A stretch of DNA of 64,000 nucleotides from contig NZ_QRDX01000006.1 of assembly GCF_003386195.1 (NCBI RefSeq), positions 186,001-250,000 of the forward strand. Reading direction: 5' to 3'. Origin of the DNA: Seonamhaeicola aphaedonensis. GTDB taxonomy: Bacteria > Bacteroidota > Bacteroidia > Flavobacteriales > Flavobacteriaceae. Shown here piece by piece: positions 44,637 through 53,387 of the stretch. The notes beneath the pieces were generated by a model, which saw only the letters and a program-made list of their open reading frames with translations, ran no database searches and was not told the DNA's origin. Made by a program: the position numbers and the translations under genes. The stretch's first letter is position 1. The number at the start of each line of letters is the position of its first letter.

Positions 44637-45242
44637 ATGCTCATCATAGGAATTGCAGGCGGTACTGGTTGTGGCAAGACCACTGTTGTGAATCAAATTT
44701 TAAACGAATTACCCGAAGGAGAAGTTGGTATTATTTCTCAAGATTCCTATTATAAAGACACATCGCATTTAACTTATGATGAACGGGCAAACATTAATTT
44801 TGACCATCCGCGTTCTATAGATTTCGAACTATTAGAGACACATCTCAAAAAACTTAAAAAAAATAAACCTATACAGCAACCTGTTTATTCATTTGTTAAC
44901 CACAATAGAACTGGAGACACCATTTTAACGCATCCAAGAAAAGTCATGATTGTTGAGGGTATTTTAATTCTTACCAATCCTGAATTAAGAACCATGTTCG
45001 ATATAAAAATTTTTGTTCATGCCGATTCTGATGAACGTTTAATTAGACGATTGAAAAGGGATATTGCTGAACGCGGCAGAGATTTAGACGAGGTTTTAAC
45101 ACGCTATCAAAACACCTTAAAACCTATGCATGATCAATTCATTGAGCCCATGAAAGAATATGCAGATATCATAATACCCAACAATAAATACAATACGGTA
45201 GCGGTAGATATTGTTAGAACCATAATTAATGAGAAGTTATAA
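44637..45242 (+). CDS. udk: uridine kinase
   Basis: Cytoplasmic pyrimidine salvage enzyme that phosphorylates uridine or cytidine with ATP or GTP. 201 residues, the normal bacterial length. Walker A is GGTGCGKTTVV at the N-terminus, followed by ISQDSYYKD, NFDHPRSIDF, PVYSFVNHNRTG and VEGILILTNPELR. RRLKRDIAERGRDLDEV is the lid region. The stop overlaps the next ATG (TAATG), so it is cotranscribed with the DivIC/FtsB gene and probably with mutA. Confidence 0.95.
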   Translation: MLIIGIAGGTGCGKTTVVNQILNELPEGEVGIISQDSYYKDTSHLTYDERANINFDHPRSIDFELLETHLKKLKKNKPIQQPVYSFVNHNRTGDTILTHPRKVMIVEGILILTNPELRTMFDIKIFVHADSDERLIRRLKRDIAERGRDLDEVLTRYQNTLKPMHDQFIEPMKEYADIIIPNNKYNTVAVDIVRTIINEKL

Positions 45243-45565
45243 TGAGCCTTTTTAAACATAAATTTTTTAAACCTTTTAGGAATATTTTTATTCTCATTTT
45301 GGTGGCATTTGTTGTGTGGATGTTATTTTTCGATGCTAATTCTTGGCTAATTCATCATGAATTAAATTCTGAAATTAACGATTTAGAAGCTGAAAAAAAA
45401 TATTATCAAAAAGAAATAGAAAAAGACAATAAAGAAATTAAAAAACTAAGTACAGAGGAAGGCTTAGAAAAGTTTGCACGTGAAGAATATTATATGAAGC
45501 GTGAAAACGAGGAAATCTTTATAATTGAATACGAAGACAGTTTAAAACTTAAAAAGAATGAGTAA
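45242..45565 (+). CDS. septum formation initiator (DivIC/FtsB family)
   Basis: 107-residue bitopic membrane protein of the divisome. A short cytoplasmic N-terminus, one membrane segment (IFILILVAFVVWMLFF, ~16-31), then a coiled coil (ELNSEINDLEAEKKYYQKEI) and a C-terminal FAREEYYMKRENEEIFII motif that matches the family. It overlaps udk at the start and mutA at the stop (8 bases). In the family this protein links FtsL and FtsQ during septum formation. Confidence 0.9.
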   Translation: MSLFKHKFFKPFRNIFILILVAFVVWMLFFDANSWLIHHELNSEINDLEAEKKYYQKEIEKDNKEIKKLSTEEGLEKFAREEYYMKRENEEIFIIEYEDSLKLKKNE

Positions 45566-46913
45566 ACGCTTGTTTAGCGAATTTGATTCAGTATCAGCAA
45601 AGCAGTGGAAACAAAAAATCCAGTTCGATTTAAAAGGGGCTGATTACAATCAAGCACTTGTTTGGAAGACAAATGATGATATTTCGGTTAAACCTTTTTA
45701 CCATTCTGATGATTTTGATGAGCCCCCAATGCCCTCAAAAACCAAAGCTAAAGAGTGGAATATCTGCGAAACTATTTTTGTAGCCAATGTCAAAAATTCC
45801 AACCTAAAAGCTCAAGAATCTCTAAGCAGAGGAGCTGAAAGTATTAAGTTTATTATTCCTTCAGAAGATATTTCAATTAAATTATTATTAGAAAATATTG
45901 ATGTATCATCCACCCCTATCTATTTCGAACTACAATTTTTATCACCAGATTTTGTAAAAAAAATAGCCTCTTTTTCAGAAAAAGGAAAAATCTATATAAA
46001 CAGCGATATTATTGGAAACATAGCTAAAAACGGTAATTGGTTTAAAAATTTAAACATAGACTTTTCAAAATTTGAAACCATAGTAAATCTAACCCAATTA
46101 TTTAGCATTGACACATGCCTTTACCAAAATGCAGGAGCTATTACTGTACAGCAATTAGCGTATGGCTTAGCACATGCTAATGAATATTTAAATAGATTGG
46201 ATAATGAGCAATCATTTAACGCAATTTTCAATGTGTCAATCGGCACTAATTATTTCTTTGAAATAGCCAAGATTAGAGCCTTACGTTTGCTTTGGCATAC
46301 ATTGGCTGCGGAATATCAAATGAATACAGAATGCCAGATTTTTGCAACACCAACAAAGCGTAATAAAACCCTTTATGACCACAACACCAATATGTTACGC
46401 ACAACAACCGAATGTATGAGTGCTATCTTAGGTGGCGCCAATACTATAAGTAATTTACCTTACGATACACTTTACCGTAAGCGCAATGAATTTGGAGATA
46501 GGATAGCAAGAAATCAGTTGTTAATACTAAAGCATGAAAGCTATTTTAACAAGGTTAACAATCCTGCAGATGGTGCCTATTATATAGAATCTATTACCCA
46601 TCAGTTAGCAGAAAAAGCATTAGAATTATTCAAAAATATTGAAACTAATGGTGGCTTTTTAAATCAGTTAAAGGATGGCACTATTCAACGAAAAATAAAG
46701 GAAAGTGCCAACAAAGAACAAGAACAGTTTAATACAGGAAAAGAAGTTCTTTTAGGCTCCAATAAATACCCCAATGAAAAGGATAAAATGAATGATCAGT
46801 TAGAATTGTATCCATTTTTAAAAACCAACAAACGAAAAACATTAATTGAACCAATATTAGAAAAACGATTATCAGAAAATTTAGAACAACAACGATTAAA
46901 AAATGAAAATTAA
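45558..46913 (+). CDS. mutA: methylmalonyl-CoA mutase small subunit
   Basis: Non-catalytic partner subunit of methylmalonyl-CoA mutase (succinyl-CoA/methylmalonyl-CoA interconversion in propionate metabolism). 451 residues, about 180 shorter than the actinobacterial small subunit: it keeps the TIM-barrel part and lacks the C-terminal cobalamin-like domain, as is usual in Flavobacteriaceae. Motifs are FDLKGADYNQALVWKT, AQQLAYGLAHANEYL-type QQLAYGLAHANEYLNRL, MLRTTTECMSAILGGANT and NPADGAYYIESITHQLAEKA. It overlaps the DivIC/FtsB gene, and the next reading frame begins within its last codons. A small lipoprotein gene separates it from mutB. Confidence 0.9.
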   Translation: MSKRLFSEFDSVSAKQWKQKIQFDLKGADYNQALVWKTNDDISVKPFYHSDDFDEPPMPSKTKAKEWNICETIFVANVKNSNLKAQESLSRGAESIKFIIPSEDISIKLLLENIDVSSTPIYFELQFLSPDFVKKIASFSEKGKIYINSDIIGNIAKNGNWFKNLNIDFSKFETIVNLTQLFSIDTCLYQNAGAITVQQLAYGLAHANEYLNRLDNEQSFNAIFNVSIGTNYFFEIAKIRALRLLWHTLAAEYQMNTECQIFATPTKRNKTLYDHNTNMLRTTTECMSAILGGANTISNLPYDTLYRKRNEFGDRIARNQLLILKHESYFNKVNNPADGAYYIESITHQLAEKALELFKNIETNGGFLNQLKDGTIQRKIKESANKEQEQFNTGKEVLLGSNKYPNEKDKMNDQLELYPFLKTNKRKTLIEPILEKRLSENLEQQRLKNEN

Positions 46914-46914
46914 A

Positions 46915-47592
46915 ATGAAATCTATTTTAAAGCTTACAACAGTCACCCTAATACTTATTTTATTCAATTGTAAAAATAAAACTGTCCAAATAGAGTATCA
47001 TTACTCTGATAAGCCTGTGGCAGTAACATGTAACGATTTAAATACTAAATTATATCATGAAGCACTTTATTCTTTTGAAAATGACATTTTAAACTTTTAT
47101 GGAAAAAACAGAGGGAACACGAATGCCACACCAAATCTTACTATGGCGTACAATCAATTTGTAAGGAATGCCATTTCAGGCAGAGTTCCTTATCAAAGTA
47201 TTGTATCTACTCATACTAAAAGAGTTTTTGAAGCATTAAAACAAGACAAAACGTTGTGGGATTCAGAAAACACTAAAAGTCATCTAAATTATAGCAGTCC
47301 ATTAATTGATTGTATTGCTAATAACATAAATGATAACAATTTAAAAACTACTTTTAATGCTCTTTTATCCATAAACGACTTAAGTCCAAAACTTTTTGGT
47401 GCACCACTTACCAGTAAATATAGAAATGCACTTAACGATAAATATCTAGCATCATACATAGCCTTTGACTTATATTATTCGAGGCTTTTTGATGTAGACC
47501 TATCGATGGTCAATTTAGAAACACTAGAAACAAACGTTGATTTTAACAATATACCTTCTCAAAATGACCCTCATGCTGGACATAATCACTAA
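46915..47592 (+). CDS. uncharacterised lipoprotein between mutA and mutB
   Basis: 225 residues from the ATG at 46915 (an ATG at 46903 would overlap mutA and add four residues). Signal and lipobox: TLILILFNCKNK. The rest is mostly helical with no domain I recognise: CNDLNTKLYHEALYSFENDIL, YNQFVRNAISGRVP, SPLIDCIANNI, and a His-rich end DPHAGHNH. Two Cys after the lipidated one (VTCND, LIDCIA) could pair. It lies between the two mutase subunit genes without gaps. It may be a periplasmic metal-related factor because of the His tail and the heavy-metal-domain gene after mutB, but this is weak inference. Confidence 0.65.
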   Translation: MKSILKLTTVTLILILFNCKNKTVQIEYHYSDKPVAVTCNDLNTKLYHEALYSFENDILNFYGKNRGNTNATPNLTMAYNQFVRNAISGRVPYQSIVSTHTKRVFEALKQDKTLWDSENTKSHLNYSSPLIDCIANNINDNNLKTTFNALLSINDLSPKLFGAPLTSKYRNALNDKYLASYIAFDLYYSRLFDVDLSMVNLETLETNVDFNNIPSQNDPHAGHNH

Positions 47593-47601
47593 TTAGCAAT
47601 C

Positions 47602-49752
47602 TTGAGAAAAAACATTCAACATATTACCATAAAAGTTTCTGAAGAGATTAAGAAAACTGAAAATTCTAGTTTTTCTACTGCTGAAGGTATTAATATAAAA
47701 TCATCATATTCTAAAGATGATATTCAAGGTTTAGAGCATTTAGATTTTGTTGCAGGAATAGCCCCTTATTTACGCGGTCCATACAGCACCATGTATGTTC
47801 GAAGACCCTGGACTATTAGGCAATATGCGGGTTTCTCAACAGCTGAAGAAAGCAATGCATTTTACAGACGTAATTTAGCTGCTGGCCAAAAGGGTCTGTC
47901 TATTGCTTTTGATTTAGCCACCCATAGAGGTTACGATAGTGACCATGAACGTGTTGTTGGTGATGTTGGAAAAGCTGGTGTAGCCATGGACTCAGTGGAG
48001 GACATGAAGGTACTTTTCAACCAAATTCCTTTAGATAAGATGTCGGTCTCTATGACCATGAATGGTGCTGTACTACCTATTATGGCATTTTATATAGTAG
48101 CTGCTGAAGAACAGGGTGTTACCCCACATCAACTTTCAGGTACCATTCAAAATGATATTCTAAAGGAATTTATGGTACGTAACACCTACATTTACCCACC
48201 AACGCCTTCCATGAAAATCATATCCGATATTTTTGAATTTACAAGTAAACATATGCCTAAATTCAATAGTATTAGTATTTCTGGATATCACATGCAAGAA
48301 GCTGGTGCCTCCTGTGATATTGAATTAGCTTATACATTGGCAGACGGATTGGAATATATCAGAAAAGGATTAGCTATTGGAATGGATATTGACACTTTTG
48401 CACCGCGTCTTTCCTTCTTTTGGGCTATTGGTATGAACCATTTTATGGAAATTGCCAAAATGCGAGCTGCTAGAATGCTTTGGGCTAAATTGGTAAAACA
48501 ATTTAACCCTAAAAACCCAAAATCTTTGGCGTTAAGAACACATTGCCAAACCTCTGGCTGGAGTTTAACAGAACAAGACCCCTTTAACAATGTAGCCAGA
48601 ACCACCATTGAAGCTGCTGCCGCGGCATTTGGTGGCACACAAAGTTTGCATACCAATGCTTTAGACGAAGCCATTGCTCTACCAACCGATTTTTCAGCTA
48701 GAATTGCTAGAAACACGCAAATATATCTTCAAGAGGAAACAAAAATTACTAAAACCGTAGACCCTTGGGCAGGAAGCTATTATGTAGAAAAACTAACTCA
48801 TGATATTGCGCAAAAAGCCTGGTTACTGATTGAAGAAATTGAAGCTCACGGTGGCATGACCAAAGCCATTGAAGCAGGAATCCCAAAAATGCGTATTGAA
48901 GAAACCGCTGCAAGGAAACAGGCTAGGATTGATTCAGGCAAAGATATAATAATAGGTGTAAACAAATACGGGCTAGAAGAAGAAGCTCCTATTTCGACGT
49001 TAGAAATTGATAACCAAACTGTAAGAAATCAACAAATTGAGAGTCTTCAGCAAATAAAAGCAAAAAGAAATTCTGAAAAAGTAAAAGCAACACTTTTAAA
49101 ATTAACAGAAGCTGCTAAAGAATGGCGAGATTCTAAAGATTCCCTTTTGCAAGGAAACAAGAATTTATTAGCTTTAGCTATTGAAGCTGCTAGAGAGCGA
49201 GCTACCTTAGGAGAAATTAGTGATGCGCTTGAGGAAGTTTTTGGGCGTTACAAGGCTCAAATCAAATCGTTTTCGGGTGTTTATAGCAAAGAAGTGAAAG
49301 AAGACAAATCATTCAAAAGAGCACAGGAATTAGCTGATATATTTACAGAACAGGATGGAAGACGTCCGCGTATCATGATTGCTAAAATGGGTCAAGATGG
49401 TCATGATCGTGGAGCCAAAGTGGTTGCCACTGGTTACGCCGATGTTGGCTTTGATGTAGATATCGGACCATTATTTCAAACACCACAAGAAGCCGCTAAA
49501 CAAGCCGTGGAAAATGATGTTCACATTTTGGGCGTATCCTCTTTGGCCGCAGGTCATAAAACACTGGTTCCTCAGGTTATCGAAGAGCTAAAAAAATACG
49601 GTCGGGATGATATTATGGTTATAGTTGGTGGCGTCATCCCAAAACAAGATTATCAATTTTTATTTGATGCTGGAGCTATTGCAGTTTTTGGTCCTGGAAC
49701 TAAAATAAGTGAAGCCGCCATAAAAATTTTAGAGATCTTAATTGATAATTAA
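47602..49752 (+). CDS. mutB: methylmalonyl-CoA mutase large subunit
   Basis: Catalytic cobalamin-dependent mutase, 716 residues, full length. Start is TTG at 47602, since the first in-frame ATG lies well inside the barrel. Barrel motifs: [20 protein letters not shown] split at residues ~52-71, [42 protein letters not shown]. The C-terminal B12 domain has DGHDRGAKV (the His that ligates cobalt), IGPLFQTP and [11 protein letters not shown]. The gene follows the unknown lipoprotein gene by 9 bases and precedes the heavy-metal-domain gene by 12 bases. Confidence 0.96.
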   Translation: MRKNIQHITIKVSEEIKKTENSSFSTAEGINIKSSYSKDDIQGLEHLDFVAGIAPYLRGPYSTMYVRRPWTIRQYAGFSTAEESNAFYRRNLAAGQKGLSIAFDLATHRGYDSDHERVVGDVGKAGVAMDSVEDMKVLFNQIPLDKMSVSMTMNGAVLPIMAFYIVAAEEQGVTPHQLSGTIQNDILKEFMVRNTYIYPPTPSMKIISDIFEFTSKHMPKFNSISISGYHMQEAGASCDIELAYTLADGLEYIRKGLAIGMDIDTFAPRLSFFWAIGMNHFMEIAKMRAARMLWAKLVKQFNPKNPKSLALRTHCQTSGWSLTEQDPFNNVARTTIEAAAAAFGGTQSLHTNALDEAIALPTDFSARIARNTQIYLQEETKITKTVDPWAGSYYVEKLTHDIAQKAWLLIEEIEAHGGMTKAIEAGIPKMRIEETAARKQARIDSGKDIIIGVNKYGLEEEAPISTLEIDNQTVRNQQIESLQQIKAKRNSEKVKATLLKLTEAAKEWRDSKDSLLQGNKNLLALAIEAARERATLGEISDALEEVFGRYKAQIKSFSGVYSKEVKEDKSFKRAQELADIFTEQDGRRPRIMIAKMGQDGHDRGAKVVATGYADVGFDVDIGPLFQTPQEAAKQAVENDVHILGVSSLAAGHKTLVPQVIEELKKYGRDDIMVIVGGVIPKQDYQFLFDAGAIAVFGPGTKISEAAIKILEILIDN

Positions 49753-49764
49753 ACCTTACATCTT

Positions 49765-50094
49765 TTGAGAAAAAAGAAAACCATCTTAATTATTCTTATT
49801 GTAATTATTCTTATTGCAATTATTATGATGCTTATCCCTATGTTTCATTCTGTTAGAAGTGGCTCACCAGATTTTATGCCAAAAAGTACTGATGAAGCCA
49901 TAGAACTTGAACCTCAATATAGCTGCCCCATGGATTGTGAACCGGGTAAAACATATTCAAGAAATGGTATTTGTGATGTTTGTGAAATGCCCTTAAGAAT
50001 AGTACAAACAAAAGATGTTTTTGACAATGTTCTCAAGGAGGAAAACTCTATACAAGAACACAAAGAAAAACCATCGAGTTCTAGCCAGAAATAA
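49765..50094 (+). CDS. membrane-anchored heavy-metal-binding-domain protein
   Basis: 109 residues from TTG at 49765; the start bases TTGAGAAAAAA are the same as those of mutB. One N-terminal membrane segment (ILIILIVIILIAIIMMLI) is followed by an exported part with YSCPMDCEPGKTYSRNGICD and VCEMPL, a CxxxC...CxxC pattern of the heavy-metal-binding domain found at the end of copper and efflux proteins. A polar Ser/Lys tail follows. Metal sensing or trafficking is inferred. It could serve cobalamin or metal supply for the mutase, but linkage alone is weak evidence. Confidence 0.72.
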   Translation: MRKKKTILIILIVIILIAIIMMLIPMFHSVRSGSPDFMPKSTDEAIELEPQYSCPMDCEPGKTYSRNGICDVCEMPLRIVQTKDVFDNVLKEENSIQEHKEKPSSSSQK

Positions 50095-50219
50095 AACATT
50101 TCTTTTAAAAATTGTCGATTGAATATAAGTATCATAATTTTTGTAACACTGTTAACAAGTTACGTTTTTATTACTCATAAATAATCGTATTTTTACCACT
50201 TAATAAACCAAATCATTTA

Positions 50220-50984
50220 ATGGGTAAAATCATAGCAATTGCTAATCAAAAAGGTGGCGTAGGAAAGACAACAACATCTATCAATTTAGCAGCATCCCTA
50301 GGTGTTTTAGAGAAAAAAGTATTATTAATTGATGCTGACCCGCAAGCCAATGCTACTTCTGGAATAGGTGTTGATGTTGAGACTGTAGAAGTAGGAACAT
50401 ATCAGCTTTTAGAACACTCTAATTCTGCCAAAGAAGCTATTGTAAAAACCGAAACTCCAAATCTTGATATTATTCCTGCTCATATAGACTTGGTTGCTAT
50501 TGAAATTGAACTGGTTGATAAAGAGTCTCGTGAGTATATGCTAAAAACAGCTATTGAACCAATCAAAGATGAATATGATTATATTTTAATAGATTGTGCA
50601 CCATCATTAGGTTTATTAACCCTTAATGCCTTAACAGCTGCTGATGCAGTTATCATTCCAATACAATGTGAATATTTTGCTTTGGAAGGTTTAGGGAAAT
50701 TACTCAACACTATCAAAAGTGTTCAAAAAATACACAATCAAGATTTAGATATAGAAGGTTTATTATTAACTATGTATGATTCGCGTCTGCGTTTGTCTAA
50801 CCAAGTGGTTGAAGAAGTTCAAAAACATTTTAATAATATGGTTTTTCAAACCATTATTCAAAGAAATGTACGTTTAAGTGAAGCCCCCAGCTATGGTGAA
50901 AGCATAATTAATTATGATGCCAGTAGCAAAGGTGCTAACAATTACTTAAGTTTGGCAAACGAAATTATCAATAAAAACGCTTAA
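50220..50984 (+). CDS. parA: chromosome partitioning ATPase ParA/Soj
   Basis: Cytoplasmic, 254 residues, deviant Walker A KGGVGKTTTSIN near residue 11, with IDADPQANATSG and IDCAPSLGLLTLNA as the A' and B motifs. It binds the nucleoid and moves ParB-parS complexes during chromosome segregation. The parB gene follows after 2 bases. I saw no parS-like palindrome in the 125 bases upstream. Confidence 0.96.
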   Translation: MGKIIAIANQKGGVGKTTTSINLAASLGVLEKKVLLIDADPQANATSGIGVDVETVEVGTYQLLEHSNSAKEAIVKTETPNLDIIPAHIDLVAIEIELVDKESREYMLKTAIEPIKDEYDYILIDCAPSLGLLTLNALTAADAVIIPIQCEYFALEGLGKLLNTIKSVQKIHNQDLDIEGLLLTMYDSRLRLSNQVVEEVQKHFNNMVFQTIIQRNVRLSEAPSYGESIINYDASSKGANNYLSLANEIINKNA

Positions 50985-50986
50985 AA

Positions 50987-51895
50987 ATGGCCAAAGCAAC
51001 CAAGAAACAAGCTTTAGGTAGAGGCTTATCAGCACTTTTGAAAGATCCAGATAACGATATACAATCGGTTCAGGATAAAGATGCCGATAAAGTTATTGGT
51101 AATATTATTGAACTCGATTTAGATTTTATAGAGGTTAATCCGTTTCAACCTAGAACCAATTTTAGTGAGGAATCCTTGCAAGAACTGGCAACCAGCATTA
51201 AAGAATTGGGTATCATTCAACCTATCACAGTAAGGAAATTAGGTTTCAACAAGTACCAATTGGTTTCTGGAGAGCGTCGTTTTAGAGCCTCAAAACTGAT
51301 TGGTTTAGAAACTATTCCTGCTTATGTAAGAATAGCAAACGACCAGGAGTCTCTTGAAATGGCCTTAGTTGAAAATATTCAACGTCAGGACTTAGACCCC
51401 ATTGAAATTGCATTATCCTATCAGCGATTAATTGATGAAATACAACTAACACAGGAACAATTAAGTGAGCGTGTAGGTAAAAAGCGTTCAACAATTACAA
51501 ACTACCTCAGACTTTTAAAATTGGACCCTATCATTCAAACTGGTATGCGTGATGGTTTTATTTCTATGGGTCATGGTAGAGCACTCATTGCAATTGAGGA
51601 CCAAGCTTCTCAACTTGATATTTACGAAAAAGTGTTAGAAAATGAACTTTCTGTTAGAGCTACCGAAAACTTAATTAGAAACTTCAATACCTCTAAAGAG
51701 GTTCAAGTTCCTTCAAAAGAAAGTACTGTAGAGACTCCTAAATATATTAAAAAAGGGGTTAGTGTATTTTCAGAATACTTTGGGCACAAAATTGACGTTA
51801 AAGTCTCTAAAAATGGAAAAGGAAAAATAACCATTCCCTTTCATTCAGAAGAAGACTTTAATCGTATTAAAAAATTAATTCAGGGTGCTAAATAA
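50987..51895 (+). CDS. parB: chromosome partitioning protein ParB
   Basis: Cytoplasmic CTPase and DNA-binding protein, 302 residues. N-terminal GRGLSALLKD (ParA-stimulating Arg region), then NPFQPRTNFSEESLQELA, the CTP-binding SGERRFRASKLIG, ENIQRQDLDPIE, an HTH in LTQEQLSERVGKKRSTITNY and a C-terminal dimerisation region. The stop lies inside the DUF5683 gene start. Confidence 0.96.
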   Translation: MAKATKKQALGRGLSALLKDPDNDIQSVQDKDADKVIGNIIELDLDFIEVNPFQPRTNFSEESLQELATSIKELGIIQPITVRKLGFNKYQLVSGERRFRASKLIGLETIPAYVRIANDQESLEMALVENIQRQDLDPIEIALSYQRLIDEIQLTQEQLSERVGKKRSTITNYLRLLKLDPIIQTGMRDGFISMGHGRALIAIEDQASQLDIYEKVLENELSVRATENLIRNFNTSKEVQVPSKESTVETPKYIKKGVSVFSEYFGHKIDVKVSKNGKGKITIPFHSEEDFNRIKKLIQGAK

Positions 51896-52502
51896 ATCGC
51901 TAATATTAAGTGTATTTGCCTTATTATTTTGTTTTTCGGTAGTCGCTCAAGAAAAAGAGAAAAAAACAAAACGCAAAAAACTTCCAAAAGAAATAGTAAT
52001 AGATACCGTGCTCACTAGAGAGCCCATTAACCCTCTATCACCTGCAAAAGCTGCTTTTTATTCGGCTATTTTACCAGGTTTAGGTCAAGCTTACAACAAA
52101 AAATACTGGAAAATCCCCCTTGTTTATGGAGCTTTAGGTACTGGTATTTACTTTTACAGCACCAATAATAAAGAATACAACCGTTACCGAGATGCCTACA
52201 AAAGACGATTAGCTGGTTTTACTGATGATGAGTTTTATTTTGATTCTAACGGTAACCAACTATCATCTCCCAGAGTAACCACCCAAGGATTGGAGCGTGG
52301 ACAGAAATTTTACCGAAGGAATAAAGAAATATCGCTCTTAGTTACGCTTGGTTTATATGCTTTAAATATTATTGACGCCAATGTTGATGCTCATTTATTG
52401 CAATATAATGTAGATGAAAACTTATCTTTGGCACCGCATTACAGGTTCAATGAGTTTGATGCAAAAAGTAATGTTGGACTAACCTTAAATTTAAAATTCT
52501 AG
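51885..52502 (+). CDS. DUF5683 domain membrane protein
   Basis: 205 residues from GTG at 51885, overlapping parB by 11 bases. Signal peptide ending VVAQ, a Lys-rich linker (EKEKKTKRKKLPKE), then the DUF5683 core: SPAKAAFYSAILPGLGQAYN, two hydrophobic segments, and YNRYRDAYKRRLAG. The C-terminus has amphipathic strands (LAPHYRFNEFD, VGLTLNLKF), suggesting contact with the outer membrane. Function unknown. The position parB-this-dapB-lepB is typical in Flavobacteriaceae. Confidence 0.85.
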   Translation: MLNKSLILSVFALLFCFSVVAQEKEKKTKRKKLPKEIVIDTVLTREPINPLSPAKAAFYSAILPGLGQAYNKKYWKIPLVYGALGTGIYFYSTNNKEYNRYRDAYKRRLAGFTDDEFYFDSNGNQLSSPRVTTQGLERGQKFYRRNKEISLLVTLGLYALNIIDANVDAHLLQYNVDENLSLAPHYRFNEFDAKSNVGLTLNLKF

Positions 52503-52539
52503 TCCATAATGGACATCTAACAATATAAAATAGTACAAA

Positions 52540-53244
52540 ATGAAAATTGCTTTATTAGGATACGGACGCATGGGGCAAACCATAGAGAAAATAGCAATTA
52601 GCCGAGGGCATGATGTTGTTCTTAAAATTGATAAAGACGACAAAGACTATGATATAACAAAGGCTGATGTTGCCATAGATTTTAGTTTACCCTCTGCAGC
52701 ATTTGGCAATATTACCAATTGCCTCAACAATGGAGTACCTGTGGTTTCTGGGACTACAGGATGGTTAGAAAATTATGATAAAGCTTTAGCACTTTGCAAA
52801 GAAAAAAAGGGTGCTTTTATTTATGCCTCTAACTTTAGTTTAGGAGTTAACATTTTTTTTGAGCTAAATAAAACACTAGCAAAAATGATGCGTAATTTAA
52901 AAGAGTACCAAGTGACCATGGAGGAAATTCATCATACCAAAAAATTAGATGCACCTAGTGGAACAGCTATTACATTGGCAGAGGGTGTCATTGAAAACAA
53001 CAACAACTATAATGCTTGGGAATTAGATACTACAAATAAAAAAAGTACTATTCCTATTGCTGCCAAACGCATTGAAGATGTTCCAGGAACACATTCTGTA
53101 AATTACGCCAGCGAAGTTGACACTATTAATATTGAACATATAGCCCATAACAGGCAGGGGTTTGCGCTGGGGGCTGTTGTAGCCGCCGAATGGCTTGTTG
53201 GAAAAACAGGGGTTTTTTCAATGAAAGATGTGTTAGGGCTGTAA
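52540..53244 (+). CDS. dapB: 4-hydroxy-tetrahydrodipicolinate reductase
   Basis: Lysine and diaminopimelate biosynthesis enzyme (NAD(P)H-dependent), 234 residues, short form common in Bacteroidota. Motifs: LGYGRMGQTIEKIA (nucleotide site), DFSLPSA, GTTGW and the catalytic segment EIHHTKKLDAPSGTA near residue 131. It lies between the DUF5683 gene and lepB, with a 143-base gap before lepB. Confidence 0.95.
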   Translation: MKIALLGYGRMGQTIEKIAISRGHDVVLKIDKDDKDYDITKADVAIDFSLPSAAFGNITNCLNNGVPVVSGTTGWLENYDKALALCKEKKGAFIYASNFSLGVNIFFELNKTLAKMMRNLKEYQVTMEEIHHTKKLDAPSGTAITLAEGVIENNNNYNAWELDTTNKKSTIPIAAKRIEDVPGTHSVNYASEVDTINIEHIAHNRQGFALGAVVAAEWLVGKTGVFSMKDVLGL

Positions 53245-53387
53245 AAACTTAGAATTGATAATTTGTAAATCTTTGTTAAATGAAGCTTCTGAACTAACCA
53301 AAATTTTTATTTCATCTAGAAAAACTGCAAATTTGAACCTTAAATATTAATCAATTGTCATCAGGCAATTATCAATAAACTAAGATT

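Noticed and set aside
48330-48716. A 128-codon open frame antisense to mutB
   Set aside because: It covers strongly conserved mutase sequence on the other strand and has no signal, motif or spacing that supports a gene.
50095-50219. A parS site next to parAB
   Set aside because: No palindrome like TGTTTCACGTGAAACA or its flavobacterial variants was seen in the upstream gap.
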